Assembly (NCBI GenBank): GCA_032164245.1
Contig: JAVMKO010000006.1
Coordinates: 3,983,001-4,047,000 of the forward strand
Reading direction: 5' to 3'
Origin: Sternotherus odoratus
Lineage: Eukaryota; Chordata; Testudines; Kinosternidae
DNA length: 64,000 nt
Below are positions 12,033-24,394 of the stretch, piece after piece. The position numbers and the translations under genes are program-made. Within the stretch, counting starts at the first letter, position 1. Every line of letters begins with the position of its first letter. The notes beneath the pieces were generated by a model that saw nothing but the letters and a program-made list of their open reading frames with translations, did no database searches and had not been told where the DNA came from.

Positions 12033-12049
12033 TTACTCACTGATTTCCC

Positions 12050-15000
12050 TGTTTCTCCTTTAACTAGCATCCCTGCAAACTATACTTGAGCTCTGAGAGT
12101 CAGGTGGGTTCTTTCCTTCCCACCCATACTCCTTGATACGGAAAGTTAAAGCCCTTAGCGCCCCGCCCCCACCAGGAGAGCCCCAGGATGTTCTCTAGGT
12201 AAGCACAGGATTAACTGACTGGAATTTAGCAAACAATTCTCAGTGAGACATAGACTGAAGTCCTCCGATATTGACCAGGCATGTGCCAACGGCAGTCAAA
12301 GGAGCGAAGAGGTATTTCCATCACTAAGAGGAGCAGACCTGGCTGTGAACACACAGGGGGCAGGCCTGGCGAGTCAGATGGCACCTTTCTGACTGAGTCG
12401 CTTGGCTGAATAGAAATGCACTCTGTCTATCCTTGTGTGTGTGAAAATGATGCTGATGGAGGTGTGGGTTAGGATAGCCAAGCAAGTCGCGGGCAAGGAC
12501 AGTCTCTTTCTCCTCTCTTCAGATCCTGGCGGGTAGGTTTTGTGAAGGTGTTCACTACACACAGTGCTTTGTGTGCACCCGCAGCTCAGCCACACAAAGG
12601 ATTCTATGAAGCCTTTAGTACGGGAACATAAAGGGACATCTCCGGTTTGGTATCACTATCTATCATATTAAAAACAGGCTTTCGCTGTGGTTTGGAACTG
12701 AAACAAAAATGTCCCTATTTCTTTCTTCAGCGGTTTATAGACTGAAAGGTGTATCGAATGGGAACATAGCTCCACAGCTGAAACATTTATTTTCCCCAAA
12801 ACAATCTCCATAGAGTGGAACTGACAATATTTCTCACTAACGCTTGAGGGCAAATCAAGGACAGACAAAAAAGACCTGCAGTACGTAGCATTTCAGGTGG
12901 GTTTTTTTTCCCCCTCCAGTAAAAACAGCACTTTTAAATGTAAAATAACTACTTTGCAAGCTCTTTGGTATACAAAGTATGTTTGGGAAGAAACAGGTCA
13001 TTATCATTTCAAACTCGAGTCAATGCAAAGCTCTGAGCCTGGGTTATTAAAAGATGTGATCAAAGGTTTACAAGCCCAACACTCAGTGGAAAATGTTTTT
13101 ATGGGAAAATAACTGCATAAAATAAGCTCAGTGGAGCGGTAAGTGCATAAAATAGTTAATATCAAGAGTCCAGTTAGTCTGCACATCACTGGAAGATATA
13201 TTTGTTAAAACACCAAGGAGTATTTTTAATGAATGCACTCACAAAAAGCTTCTTCAAAAACACGTTTCCGCATGATACCGAGGTATCTGTTTCCATTTGT
13301 AAACATTCATTTGAATATAAATAAGGGGTTTCCTGGGCAATCAGTCCCCACCTATATTGCTGGTTGGCTTCTTGCATCCTCAATTCAAAACCTAGCCCTT
13401 GATTTTAGTGCAACTATCAATACCGAGTAGAGGGGCATAACTGAAGTTATATATTTCAAAGGGCCTAGGATTTTTGAAACTGGAATGCTTATGCCCACTT
13501 ATTCTATAGCATATATCACACACCCCTTCTTAGAGGTGGGTAAATGTATGTGCAGCAGACTTCAGGAGTAAGCCAAGTACCTACCTACACGTGTGGTGGT
13601 GTTGTCCACTTGTTCAACAATTCACAATCAATTCTCCAACCATATCCACCATACCGCCACTTGACCTAAGTCTTCAGCTTCCGTGGATGTTTATGCAACA
13701 TTTTTGGTAGGACTCTCTATTACAAACATCTTACGTGTCCAGCTAGACACACTGTTTCACAGATACCTCGATTACGGATTGATCCCCATCAGACTTTCAG
13801 GAGAATGAAGCGGAGTGTTCTTATGGCTCTCTGTATGAAGAGCTGGAATCTAAAACAATGACTTTTGGTAGCCTTTTGCCATCATCTCTATAGCATTACC
13901 TAACAGATAGAGAAATTTTACCTCCAGCTGTACATCCTAATTTTGTAAACGTGGTTAGATAAGACTCCATAATTTTCTAAATATGGTTAGATATGACTCC
14001 TTAATTTTGTAAATGTGACTCAGGTCAATCCCACCCATCTGGGTGAAATTCGTACCCCACCCTCTATTCAGAGATAAAAAAAAATGCCCCATAGACAACT
14101 TAATTCCCATACAGTCCCATCTGTAGGGCTTAATTCCCTTCTGGAGGGTTTAAGTGGGGCTGATGTTATGTTGTATAGGAGGGAATTACAGGCCACATGT
14201 TCCTTTCATAACATTAAAAAAAACCATAAACCACAATAGTTAGTCAAAATTATTCTCTCTCAATTCTACCATTTCACCGCTCCTCTGATTAAACTGTGCA
14301 TAACGAACACAGGTTCAGATCCTCCAGAGATTTCTGGGCATGCATTTCTCCTTCGGTTACTCTCATTACACGATGAAAACCATTTTCATATGGAGCAGCT
14401 CTCTGATTGGTGTTAACCTATAGGCCAGAGCATACAGATGCTTCTGCTCTCAGTAAGACTGGGATGCATAAACTCAAGATGGAGGCTTGATCTGAAATGA
14501 TCTTCCATTAGAAGATTCTCCTTACTGGTGTGACCTTGAGTTTTTGAGCCAAGGCAAAAAGAAGATGGATACTGATGCGTCTCCATCCAGAGTCATCGGA
14601 TCATGCCAGTATCTAGAACTCTTCATGGGTGTTTCCCTATGCTGTGTGCTCACGCTTAGAAGGCTAAAATAACGAGGGGATGAACCTAACCTGAACAAAA
14701 GTATATGATACAAACAAAAGACCGGCACACAAATTATGGCGATCAAATGAAGTGTTGCATAAAATAGACCATCTTCCGACTTTCTCGATCCAATCTCCGC
14801 TTTTCCCAAGCCTCTTCCAATTCAGGGGCTTGTTACAAGGCTAGCCAGCCTTTGATATAATTTGCTGCTGACAGCCCCTGGTGAACAGAGAATAGCTACA
14901 GGGTTGAAGGAGCCTGATTACGTATCAAACAGCAGCCTTTGCCTGCTAAGCAGTTATGATTGATTACTAGGCCCACCGCTATAATTCAAAGTCAGTGCAA

Positions 15001-15475
15001 GTCTTCCTCCTGCTTCAGAAGCATTGCTGTGTTCCATTCAGGAAACGCGTTCCCTCTCTCTAACCTGGGGATTTTCAGTCGTGAGTCACGTCTCGCAGAC
15101 GAATCAAGGACATGGCGCTTTTAATAACCTCCCAGGCCCTCACAATAAGTGGAACGTGTAACTAAAGCCATCTGGGCAATGAGTTCAGGCCTCCTGTCCA
15201 CGATGATTAGAAATTTGCTGTCAGCCAATCTGGAATATTGCAAATCCGTTCTTATGAAGGAACCAAGACAGGAATTGATTCTTCACTACCGCCGTAAAGC
15301 TGCCAGCAAAGCAGCCGACAGGTCGGGAGAAGAGAGGCAAGAGAATATCCTGCCTGCAATCACTCCCAGGAACACCCAATTACATTTCAGAGGGCTGGTA
15401 TCCCCAGAGAGGTGAATTTCAACAAAAGCATGTTTGTCTTCGAACGGAGCCCAAACTTCAGGGCAGACTCTTGTT
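12050..15475. other. Long repeat-poor, AT-rich stretch
   Basis: About 3.4 kb with no recognisable gene, SINE or LINE. Short ORFs (up to 95 aa) have no domains, no supporting splice pattern that I can see, and AT-rich composition. It could be intergenic or intronic. Confidence 0.5.
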
Positions 15476-15480
15476 ATCCG

Positions 15481-16723
15481 TGTCACACCACACCCCGTAT
15501 TCCTTATGGTGATATTATGATCTGATTATGATGTATTTGATGCAAGATAAGTCATGTAAAATATCACTGGAAAGGTTAAGATTTGCTGAATTTGATTATC
15601 CTATTTCCATGTATCACGTTTGAATCTGAAGTTATGAATATTGACTGACTCTGCACTTCAAATGTGTTTACATCTGGAGAATGCCCACTAGACAAGAGGC
15701 TTTCCGTCTTCTAGACAGTGGTTGGGGAATGGGCCATTAGGAAAACAAAAGCCCTTAGAAGAAGCTTATCTCCCCCCCAGGGGAGCCTTCCTGAGGACAC
15801 TACAGAGGGCCTCCAAGTAATGGCTACTATGAGTCTACAAAGACAGGTGATGTGAGGGCATGTTTCTAGGCTTCATCTTGAGATATCAGTTTTTCAATAG
15901 ACCGGGCTGGGAACTAAGCTTTGGACACGAAGGGTTCCCGCCCTATGCAAAAGCTATATAAGGTGGGGAACGGCATCTGGGGCTCTTTGCCCCTCCCCCT
16001 CCCCACCCCACAAGAAGACGCCTAGAAACACCTGAGGAACAAAGACTGAACTGAGGGAAGGGCTAAAGGGATTTTTAGCCTGTGAGTGAAACACTTGGGG
16101 ATTCCGAGCTGTAAGGATTCCTTAAGAATCTGCAGCCTGCTTGCATCATCTCTTAGGACGAGAATCTATTCATATCCAACCTACTGAGTACATTAAGCTT
16201 AGTTTGACATTTTTGTTTACCAGCTTTGATCTGTTTGCTATCTCTATCATTTATCATTTGATCCCTTATAATAATTTATAATCTATCTTTTGCCGTTAAT
16301 ACATTTATTTTTGCTTTATCTAAACCAGTGGTGGGACTCATAACTCAGTGGCATAAAGCTGTTGCGTATTCCTCTCCACATTGGGGGGGAGGGGTGCATT
16401 TTATGAGCATACGCTGTCCGGTTCGCTGTGGCGCGCAAGACATAATTTGGGTTTATGCTCCGGGGGGGGGGGGGGGGGAGGGGTGCGCTTAAGGAGCTGG
16501 GAGGTGCCTATCTGGAGCCTTCGCAGGCAGGGGCTGGCCACAGAGCCCACCTGTATGTATCTGCAGCTGGATGCGTCCCTACCTGTATGTACGCTCGTGA
16601 AAATGAAGGCTAGAGAGAGTGCGTGGCAGCTTGTCACAGCAGTACATGGAGCCCAAGCTGGTGGGTCAGGGGGACTCAATGGTACCCCAGTTCCAGGTGG
16701 CACCCCAGGGGGAACCGACCACA
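15481..16723 (+). mobile_element. Probable solo LTR of an endogenous retroelement
   Basis: The segment opens TGTCACACC and can be closed at ACCGACCACA, similar to the TGTCAC...GTCACA ends of the better-defined LTR at 32667-33797. It has a TATA box (ctatataagg at about 15953) and a T- and A-rich stretch with a degenerate polyadenylation signal near 16290-16315. 'gatgtatttgatgcaagataa' and 'aaatatcactggaaaggtta' are wording I recall from turtle LTRs. No clean 5-bp target duplication was found (ATCCG against GTCAG), so the exact ends are uncertain. It contains a long G run at about 16461-16478. No coding region follows. Confidence 0.55.
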
Positions 16724-16729
16724 GTCAGT

Positions 16730-17855
16730 TTTACTGAGGCAGCCCTGACCCTGAGAAAGAAAGTAAAGCAACTAGATCAGTTGCTTTGACAAATGGGAGG
16801 CTTTTTACCACTTCAGGTACAGGAAGGCCGGAAATGAATGGATGGAAACATTTACACAGGAAACGGTACCCGTCTTAACATAGGTCTACATGTCCCCCCC
16901 ATTATAAAAACTCTTCCAGCACCCCTAAATGTGGCCTCAGTCTTAGCTGGGGCCTGTAGGTTTTACCACAACACAAATACTAATGATAACATTATACACA
17001 TTTGCTAGCAGTGGGGGAGAGATGCTACCACTTGGGTAAAGCCCCAAACTGAGGAGAAAATCTGGTGTCTAGCGATGCATTCTCCATACAGACAACTGTG
17101 AGTCAAGCAGAGTATAGCCACAGCATGGCAACACACCACTTTAGCACCCGGACAGATGGCTGATTTCACTAAACCAGCCTTAGTTTACACTGGAACCGAT
17201 CCATTTGGCCGATACCAAAGAGCTGTGGCTTGAGACTAACCCAGCTTTGCTACTCCATAAATTGCAGGAGACTATCTGTCTCAAGAGGACAATCTTAAGT
17301 TCCGAGCCTACTTCCCATGTGCAGTGGGATGGATGGGAGTATGGGAATATACGATGGGGAAACAGCTGTGCAAAGGACAACAGAATGAAGGCGAGCTAGG
17401 CTTGCAAAGGAGACATGAGCAATCATGGAAGGCACCAGGATTAGAGAGAGGGGAGTTCCTATTAAGCCACTATTAAGCTGCTGCTTTTGAGAACCTACCT
17501 CTCCGATAATTACAATGCTAACTCTTTGCTTCTGCAGCTGCCATTTGAAATTTAAATGATAGCATTAAACTATGCAAATCCTTATTTAAAAGAGGCAAGA
17601 GATAAACAAGGGTCACTGACGCTTCGATAGGACATGCTGAAGCCTTGGGGGCATTTTTTTAAATGCATGCAAATACGTAAAGTCCATAGGGAGTTTGCAT
17701 ATAGTGATGAAATTGTTAGAAGAATGGCTGTTTGCACCAATATTCTACCATTCCATGTCACTATTCATTTCTTTGCAACACTTGGTAAAGGGAAGGGTAG
17801 CTCTTGGTAGATGTACAAGTCTAATTATTTCCGTGTGCTTTATTTATACAATTCA
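16730..17855. other. Unassigned stretch with octamer motifs
   Basis: No gene or clear repeat is seen. ATGCAAAT occurs at 17572-17579 and again at 17667-17674, with a 7-of-8 reverse match at 17693-17700. The AT-rich 17500-17720 part looks like candidate conserved non-coding DNA. Confidence 0.4.
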
Positions 17856-17861
17856 TACTAA

Positions 17862-18430
17862 GGAACCGTGTTTGTCATGGAGGTCACGGAAGTGACGGAT
17901 TCTGTGACTTTCTGGGGCCTCCGCGATTTCTGCAGGAGCCGGTGTGTCTGGCCCAGGCCCAGGCCAGGTGCACGGGTCATGCCCCCGCCCCACTCCTCAG
18001 AAGCACGAGTCTGGGTTGGGGGGGGGGGTCAGGGCTGGGGGTTGAGGTGCAGGGTGGTGCTCACCTTGGGGGCGTTTTCCCCGGAAAGGCAATAGGAACT
18101 CCCCTCTGTAATCCTAGCTCCACGTGTTGCCTCTTCCCGCAGGTACCGCCCCCGCAGCTCACACTGGCCGTGGTTTCCAGCCAATGGGAGCTGCAGAACC
18201 GGGGCTTGGAGCGGAGCGGAGGCAGCATGTGGAGCTAGGAGCTAGGGTCACCATTTCCCAAGAGCTGGGTAGGGAAACCCCCTCCAGCACCTGCAGCACC
18301 CCCCCCCCACGACATGTGTGCCAGGCCCACCCTCCCGAGCCAGCACCTCCACCCAAGTTTTAGTCAGGGGTATCTAGTAAAAGTCGTGGACAGGTCATGG
18401 GCTGTGAATTTTTGCGTCACCCTCACCTAC
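17862..18430 (+). repeat. GC-rich interspersed repeat (copy 1 of 2)
   Basis: It opens with 'ccgtgtttgtcatggaggtca' and ends with 'aaaagtcgtggacaggtcatg'. The centre ('gaactcccctc', 'gccaatgggagctgcagaac', 'gtggagctaggagcta', 'gggtagggaa') is shared with 36135-36660. I regard it as a non-autonomous DNA-type element. Termini and target duplication were not resolved. ORFs across it are by-products of its GC content. Confidence 0.6.
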
Positions 18431-18434
18431 TGTA

Positions 18435-20050
18435 CACAGAGCTACAGAGGACAAAACTCACTCCCAGCCAGGGGAAAATTGCATTTCTTATGGCTCTGGT
18501 GTCATCAGTTGCCTTCCAGGCGTTATTGTTAAGCCCGCGTGTTTGACTTTAGTTTCCGTTTTTTATTTGACTGTAAGCACTTTTGGGGATCGGCTGATTC
18601 CAAGACCGAGTGGCTGACTGGCTGGGCTCCCCATTAGTCACAGCTATGTGCGAGATGTCCGAAACCATCGAAGAACGACTTTTTCACGTCCAGCTCTTCC
18701 GCTCAATGTCTCAAGCCCAGTAAATCCTGCATCCTCGGTTCTGTAAGCATCTCCGCCTGCAGGTGGGATCCTTCCCACAACAAGCACTGACAACCTGTAG
18801 CTATTATGATCCAGGAATTAATCACCATCCCTTCCCCAGTCAATAATGAATATAATTTTCAGACCCCTCGTTGAAATTAAACAGGCACCTCTATTTATTA
18901 TGGAAGCACAGCACTTCCCGCACATACTTCAACAGCCTTATTAATAACCCCCAGCCAGCGCGTCTGATTAGTATTCTAACACATGTGGTAAGCTGGAGGT
19001 TGATTACAGCTGATCCAGTTGATGTTCCTTCAGCTTTCCACTAATGCTGGCCACGTTCCAGACCCTTGCTGATACAGTCAATGTCAACTGTTGCTGCAGT
19101 GTTAATTCAGAAGCAAGCCAGGAGGAAAAGGAAGGATAGGCCATTGCAAGGAAGCGGAGCTCTCTGGTCTGCGCTTCGGCGTCACCGCTGGTACATCTGA
19201 CGCGGGGCCCAAAGCCATGATATTTCTGAACACCAAGGAGATGGTGACACACAGCAGACAGGGCAATGGGGAGACAGGGGGTGTTGGTAAAGGAGGGGCC
19301 TGAGGATGTTTGCAGGTTCACCCTGCATGAGAGTTGTATTGAACAATTCCTGGAAAGGAGGCGGGATCAGCCCGGCTAGATCTTACCTGACTTCCCCCTC
19401 AGGAGAGATCCTTGTTTTAATCAGCATGGGGCCAAATATCCCAGCCAGGCCCAGGGCAGACCCGCTGGCTGGTTTTGTCTGGAGCACAGAGCGATGAAGT
19501 ATCCATGATTTCCATGACAGTAGCATCCAGAGGCCCCAGTCAAGGAGAGATGGCCGTTGAGCTAAGGGCCGTCGTAAAGAGACAACCCCAGCTCTGAAGA
19601 GTTTGCACTCTGGGTAAAAGAAGATGGAGCAGGCCTCTGATCCAGATGAGGGGGGGTCAGGTCCCCACATGCAAACTGCCCTGGCACTTGAGTTGACACC
19701 AATTTGAACTCACCCTGATTGTGCCCAGTATGGGGCACACAACGGGACATGGCCCCAGCACACAGCGAGGGCACAAGGGCTACCTCTGAGCTCAGACAGC
19801 CAAGGGGCTGCTCCTTTTGGGTCTGTCCGTTCCCAAAAGGACACAGAAGGTCTGGCGCTATCGCCCTGCTCCCATGCAGGGCTGGCTGGGCCTGCCAGAC
19901 CAGACACAGGGATAGACTGCACAGCGAGGCTGCCGCCCACCACCTTTTGGTGCAGGCAGGGGGCGGACAGTGTGTGAGTCACCGCCTCTCTGGACCGGAC
20001 AGCACAACTAAACGAGGAAATTGTCCTACTCTTGTAAAAACTGTCCAGGT
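18435..20050. other. Unassigned sequence
   Basis: AT-rich to about 19.0 kb, then more GC-rich to 20.0 kb. Overlapping ORFs of 90-117 aa on both strands at 19.0-20.07 kb have no recognisable domain, and ORFs of similar length on both strands argue against coding. Confidence 0.45.
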
Positions 20051-20051
20051 G

Positions 20052-20390
20052 CTTCAGAACACAAGAACATAAGACTGGCCATACCGGGTCAGACCCATGG
20101 TCTGTCTAGCCCAGTATCCTGCCTTCTGACAGTGGCCAATGCCAGGTGCCCCGGAGGGAATGAAAAGAGCAATTATCGAGTGATTCATCCCCCGTCGTCC
20201 TGGCTTTGCTTCCGGCAGTCAGAGACTTAGGGACACCCAGATCATGGGGTTGTGTTCCTGACAATCCTGGCTAATAACCATTGATGAACCTGTCCTCCCT
20301 GAAATGATCTAATTCTTTTTTGAACCAGTTTATACTTTTGGCCTTTACAACATACTCTGGCAACGAGTTCCACAGCATCTTACCGTGGGA
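20052..20390 (-). mobile_element. CR1 LINE 3' end
   Basis: Read on the plus strand it is the antisense signature 'ataagactggccataccggg', 'gacagtggccaatgccaggtg', 'ttcttttttgaacc' and 'gcaacgagttccacag'. The CR1 sense strand is therefore minus, with its 3' end at the left. Confidence 0.85.
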
Positions 20391-20394
20391 ACAC

Positions 20395-21470
20395 AAGACC
20401 TGAGCACATTGAGCCTGTGTAGATGGCTTTAGCCCTGAGACTTCCATGGCTACGAGGACACAACATGAATGAGATCTGAAATATGGCAGTGCTGGGGTTT
20501 ATATTTACCGAGCTAAGGGGCACAAGGCATCACCACCTGGGTTTTAGTAGCGCCTACACTCATTCCAGTGGGTCTGCAGTCCAGAATGCCTGGGAGAAAA
20601 TATTTCTTATTGGATCCAGTGGAATCTCTGTGGGGTAGCATCCTTTATAGTCACAGTGGGAAGACGGGTCCTAGGATTGTCTTAGAGTGACCCTGCAACA
20701 GCCTCACACGCTAAGCCCTGTGGTTTGTTTGCGGGGATCTCCAAAAGGCAATGGGCTGAATATAAAAGGTGGCTATTTTCAGGCACATTTTATATTACCA
20801 GAAGTTACTGGTGAGACCAAAGTCACCCTCTCCGCCATTCGTGCCAAATGAACTCGGACAGCACCATGTCAACGAGAGAGACGGTTCCGGCATCTGCCGG
20901 GAACAGGTGGAAAACTCTGTATCACAGGGTCAGCCTCTATCCTGGGCCCCTTTCTCAACAAAGAACGGGCTACTTGAACATCCACGCATGGTGGCACACA
21001 TAGGAACGAGAGAGAGATTGTGGAAAGCTGATTGCTGAGCTTTGCGGTGTATTTTTAGTCCTAGCATTTAATGATTTGGAGACAGTTTTAACTACAAACC
21101 ACAAATCCATCAAAATGCACTTTTATTTAAAGAGGAAATCCCAACTTTGTAGCTGTGAAGTCCAATTATTTGGTTTTATACCATCCTGTATATTTATAGA
21201 TTAGAACAGATTACAGGGAGTTGAAGGGGGTGGGGGGAGAGATAACGTGATAGTAGCTGGGAGCACTTACTCATTCAAACATGAAAGCCTACATTGACTT
21301 GAATAGACGGGTAATAAACAAGGCATGCCTTTGTGCTTGGGCGGCTGATACTCTGAAAATAAAGTCTACGTGCTCTAAGAGCCTGCAGAAAAGATAACGC
21401 GGGGTGTTATTTGTGATTTATTATGTACACAGATAATGTGCTGTCTGCATGCCCTTACCCTTTCCAATGT
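20395..21470. other. Unassigned sequence
   Basis: No gene or repeat is recognised over about 1.1 kb. Confidence 0.4.
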
Positions 21471-21475
21471 GGAGT

Positions 21476-21690
21476 CATAGAATCATAAAATATTAGGGTT
21501 GGAAGGGACCTCTGGAGGTCATCTAGTCCAACCCCCTGCTCAAAGCAGGACCAATCCCCAACTAAATCATCCCAGCCAGGGCTTTGTCAAACCAGGCCTT
21601 AAAAACCTCTAAGGAAGGAGATTCCACCACCTCCCTAGGGAACCCATTCCAGTGCTTCACCACCCTCCTAGTGAAAACGTTTTTCCACTG
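21476..21690 (-). mobile_element. CR1 LINE 3' end with ATTCTATGA-type tail
   Basis: 'tcatagaatcataaaat', 'ggttggaagggacctctgg', 'tctagtccaaccccctgct' and 'cccattccagtgcttcaccac' are the antisense of the classic CR1 3' end, so the element lies on the minus strand. Confidence 0.9.
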
Positions 21691-22009
21691 TCAATCAATG
21701 ACATTTAGGAACTCGTCGTGGTTAAAAAAAACAACCCAGAACTTCCCACTGTCCTTTGATGGGAGCAGTGTGCAGCCCGCAAAAACAAGCACACCCTTCA
21801 AGCAGCCGGCCTGCTAGCTAAAGAGTTACAGGAACCTAAAATCATTTGCTGAGGGTTATTTGGGAACTAGACATACTGATGATCCAAAGCCTGTTCAAAT
21901 CAGAGGAATGACTCTCTCTGACTTCCAGAATCTTGAACACAGCTGGTCCCCTCTTCTTCAAAAAACCCACATACTCTATAACCTTGGACAACAATGACCC
22001 ACGTTCCAG

Positions 22010-22098
22010 GGGTTGGAAGTTGAAGCTAGACAAGAACTGGACTAGAGGTCAGACAAGATGATCTCCCAATGCTCCCTTCTGGCCTTAGCATCTATGAA
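22010..22098 (+). mobile_element. CR1 LINE 3' end fragment
   Basis: 'ggttggaagttgaagctagac' joins directly to 'gacaagatgatctccc' and 'cccttctggccttagcatct', a shortened CR1 3' end of the subtype seen at 4712-5797; an internal deletion has removed the middle. Confidence 0.7.
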
Positions 22099-22099
22099 A

Positions 22100-22740
22100 C
22101 CACTGGGTTTGGTCCTCCAGTCTCTCTTCCTATGCAGTTATTAATTACTATCTGTGAGGGCTCAGACTGCAAAAGGGCGTACAGAGACAGCTCTCCTATT
22201 TAACTGGATAGGACTGTCAGCATTTGCGCGGATATGGCCCCAATCCTGCTGCATGATCTTGGTCACATTATGTCATCTCTCTGTGCCTGTCTTACCCGTT
22301 CCACCCTGGGCAGATTCATTGCAGAATTGCAGTCTGAAGCAAGGAGCTCAGGAGCTCACGGTCCCCAATCGCATCCTGCAGGATGGATTCCCTAGCGCCC
22401 AGTGACATTACTGCAGTGATCTGGGGAGGCACTGTTGGGTCCTGGGTCATATTTTAATGAGGGTGCGGCTGCACAGAAAGCTTGTGAGAGTCTATATAGG
22501 TATCTACATAAGCTTTGAGAGAATAACAGGCCATCTGGATATGGCCGGGCTTCTTTTTATCAGAACTTTGCTGTCACTGCTCCACCCTGTAAAAGAAACA
22601 GCATTTTCTTCAAGAAATAGTTCATCCTAATGCTGTGCTGCAAAGAATGGCCATTGGGTCCCGAGCATTTGAAGAGATCTGCATCTATTTCCTCCCCGCA
22701 AGCTGTAAATGTTAATTAGTACTTCTAATTATTTGTACTG
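22100..22740. other. Unassigned sequence
   Basis: No gene seen. 'ctctgtgcctgtcttacccgt' at about 22280 hints at a decayed MIR-like SINE but is too weak to call. Confidence 0.35.
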
Positions 22741-22764
22741 CAACGGTGCCTTGAGTCTGCTAGG

Positions 22765-22860
22765 AATGATGGTAGGAGAGTTCCATGACCTGTGTTAGAT
22801 GGGCGGTCGGACAAGATGATCACAGCGGACCCTTCAGCCTTGGAATCTAGGAATTAGGTC
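22765..22860 (+). mobile_element. CR1 LINE 3' end fragment
   Basis: 'gttccatgacctgtgttagat', 'gacaagatgatcaca' and 'cagccttggaatctagga' are the last part of a diverged CR1. Confidence 0.65.
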
Positions 22861-22861
22861 C

Positions 22862-23065
22862 CCATCTGTACTGCACAAAGACATAGTTGGACCCAGTCCC
22901 TGCCCCAAACAGCCTAAAATCTAAATAGACCGATCAGGCTAAGGGTGGGATGGGAAGAAGAGGTGCCGAGAGGTGATATGACTGGCCCAAGGTCACAGAG
23001 AAAATCAAGGGTAGAGCTGGGAAACCCACCCAGGTCCCTTTTCCCCAGTCCTATAACCTAGTGAA
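22862..23065 (+). repeat. MIR/CORE-like SINE fragment
   Basis: 'cagtccctgccccaaacagcc', 'actggcccaaggtcacagaga', 'gtagagctgggaaacc' and 'cacccaggtccc' are in the usual MIR-type order. Confidence 0.6.
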
Positions 23066-23069
23066 TGCA

Positions 23070-24240
23070 TCCCACTACCTTATTAGCTAAACATACCTAT
23101 AATGATGTTCTTCATCATTAGTGACTCATGCTGACTTCCCCAGTGAGAGTTTTAAGAAGATTTTTAAATAAATGAACACAGTTCGATTGTAAAAGATGCT
23201 TATGCAAGTTTGAGGAATCCTGCATTTTAAGTGAGTAATTACTTTGTGTTGTATTACTATGTATTTGTTTGTTATTCGTCTGTGGAATGCTTTTCTACTG
23301 CATCTAGCCATCTATTTCTTTTTAATCCATGTACTGATTTTGTGGATGCATCAGCCATGGGGAAAAAAGAAACTAAATTATATATTACAGTTTCAAAGTC
23401 AAGCACTGAAAAGTTGCAGACCTAATGGAGACCCTTTGGGAGTGTTGTGAAGATAAGCCCATGTGGAAATTCATCATTCTAAACTCAGAGCAGCATTTGG
23501 ATGGTGTTGGGCCATTCAATACATAAGGTGTCTATTTAGCGGAGTTCCTGCTAAAATCAGAACTTTAACGTTGCTGGGATATTATTCATTGTGTTATTAA
23601 TGGTATTACTGTACTTAGAACATAGGAGAGGCATTTTCCTTTATTATTTTAAATCTAAGCAGAGAAATAAACAAGGCATTAGGCTATATGGTGAAGGAAG
23701 AGGAAAAAAGAAATATTAAATAACTACCCCTTAAGTGAGCACTGGCCACCCAGTTCAACACACTGAATGAGGTAGGGGTCCTGTGGAAATAAATAGTGTG
23801 GTATCATGTAATGAAAGACTATATCATAATGTGGATGCTTAAGTGCTGAATTTAAGTTGAATGCATAACTTCACTCTGCCATTTTCTAACTTTTGAGTGC
23901 TTAACGTTCTTTGAATGGAGTTTCTTGTAAACAATGGTCTAAAATTTTAAAAAAAGAAAGCTGAAGAAATAGAAATTCCACCATCTGGACCTATACTGAC
24001 CCCATGTGGGTCATTGTCATTTAGTAGTGGTCCACACTGCAGTCAGGGGGGATTTTGCAGCTCTTCTAAGCAAAGCTAAGTTACCTTAAATCTTGTTGGT
24101 TCACTAAAAACAGCAGTGCAGGCTTCAGTCTACCAGCACTATAAATCCCACCTCTAATGATAGCAGAAGCACTGCTTAGATCCACAGCTCAGACCTCCCC
24201 CATCTGAGCTAACAGATAGCTGTAGTAGGTTGTCACTCTC
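23070..24240. other. AT-rich unassigned stretch; possible old SINE at its end
   Basis: No gene seen. At about 24150-24225 the minus strand has 'gttagctcagatgggggagg', which resembles a tRNA-type A box, but no good B box follows, so I only note it. Confidence 0.35.
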
Positions 24241-24244
24241 GTTA

Positions 24245-24390
24245 AAAAAAATAGCACTATATCAATCCCCAATGAAATCATCCAACAGACTTTTATCCCA
24301 TATACCTAAATGGCCCCCTCAAGGACTGAGCTCACAAGCCCGGGTTTAGCTGGCCAATACTCAAACCACTGAGCTATCCCTCCACCCAAT
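24245..24390 (-). repeat. tRNA-headed turtle-type SINE (5' part)
   Basis: On the minus strand a box A (TAGCTCAGTGG) is followed by 'gtattggccagctaaaccc' and a box B-like 'gagctcagtcc', then the 'ttaggtatatgggataaaa' body. The CR1-like tail is truncated. It is a retroposed copy, not a tRNA gene. Confidence 0.7.
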
Positions 24391-24394
24391 TACA

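Larger units (their letters stand above)
11156..12043. mobile_element. Penelope-like element inserted as a giant inverted dimer
   Basis: A 14-bp direct repeat (CTGTTACTCACTGA at 11156-11169 and 12030-12043; at least 11 bp of it must be target duplication) bounds an insertion starting at 11170. The left arm, 11202-11608, and right arm, 11626-12032, are reverse complements over 407 bp with a single mismatch that I can find (c/a in the 'gctctg-agtctctc' stretch) and a 17-bp loop. Only the left side has the extra end 'atcagggtggtagccgtgttagtctgg'. The sense strand (minus on the left, plus on the right) reads a CCGACGA...GAAA block followed by 'gttagtctttaaggtgccacagg'. Penelope-like retroelements are known for inverted, truncated copies and variable target duplications, which is why I assign this family. 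Two mirrored 79-aa ORFs here are meaningless reflections of the palindrome. Confidence 0.7.

Noticed and set aside
16730..17100. Internal gag-like region after the LTR at 15481-16723
   Set aside because: Translations have stops and no gag, zinc-knuckle or protease motif; treated as host flank.
19004..20072. Cluster of 90-117 aa frames as a multi-exon gene
   Set aside because: Frames overlap on both strands, have no domain, and no convincing splice pattern joins them.
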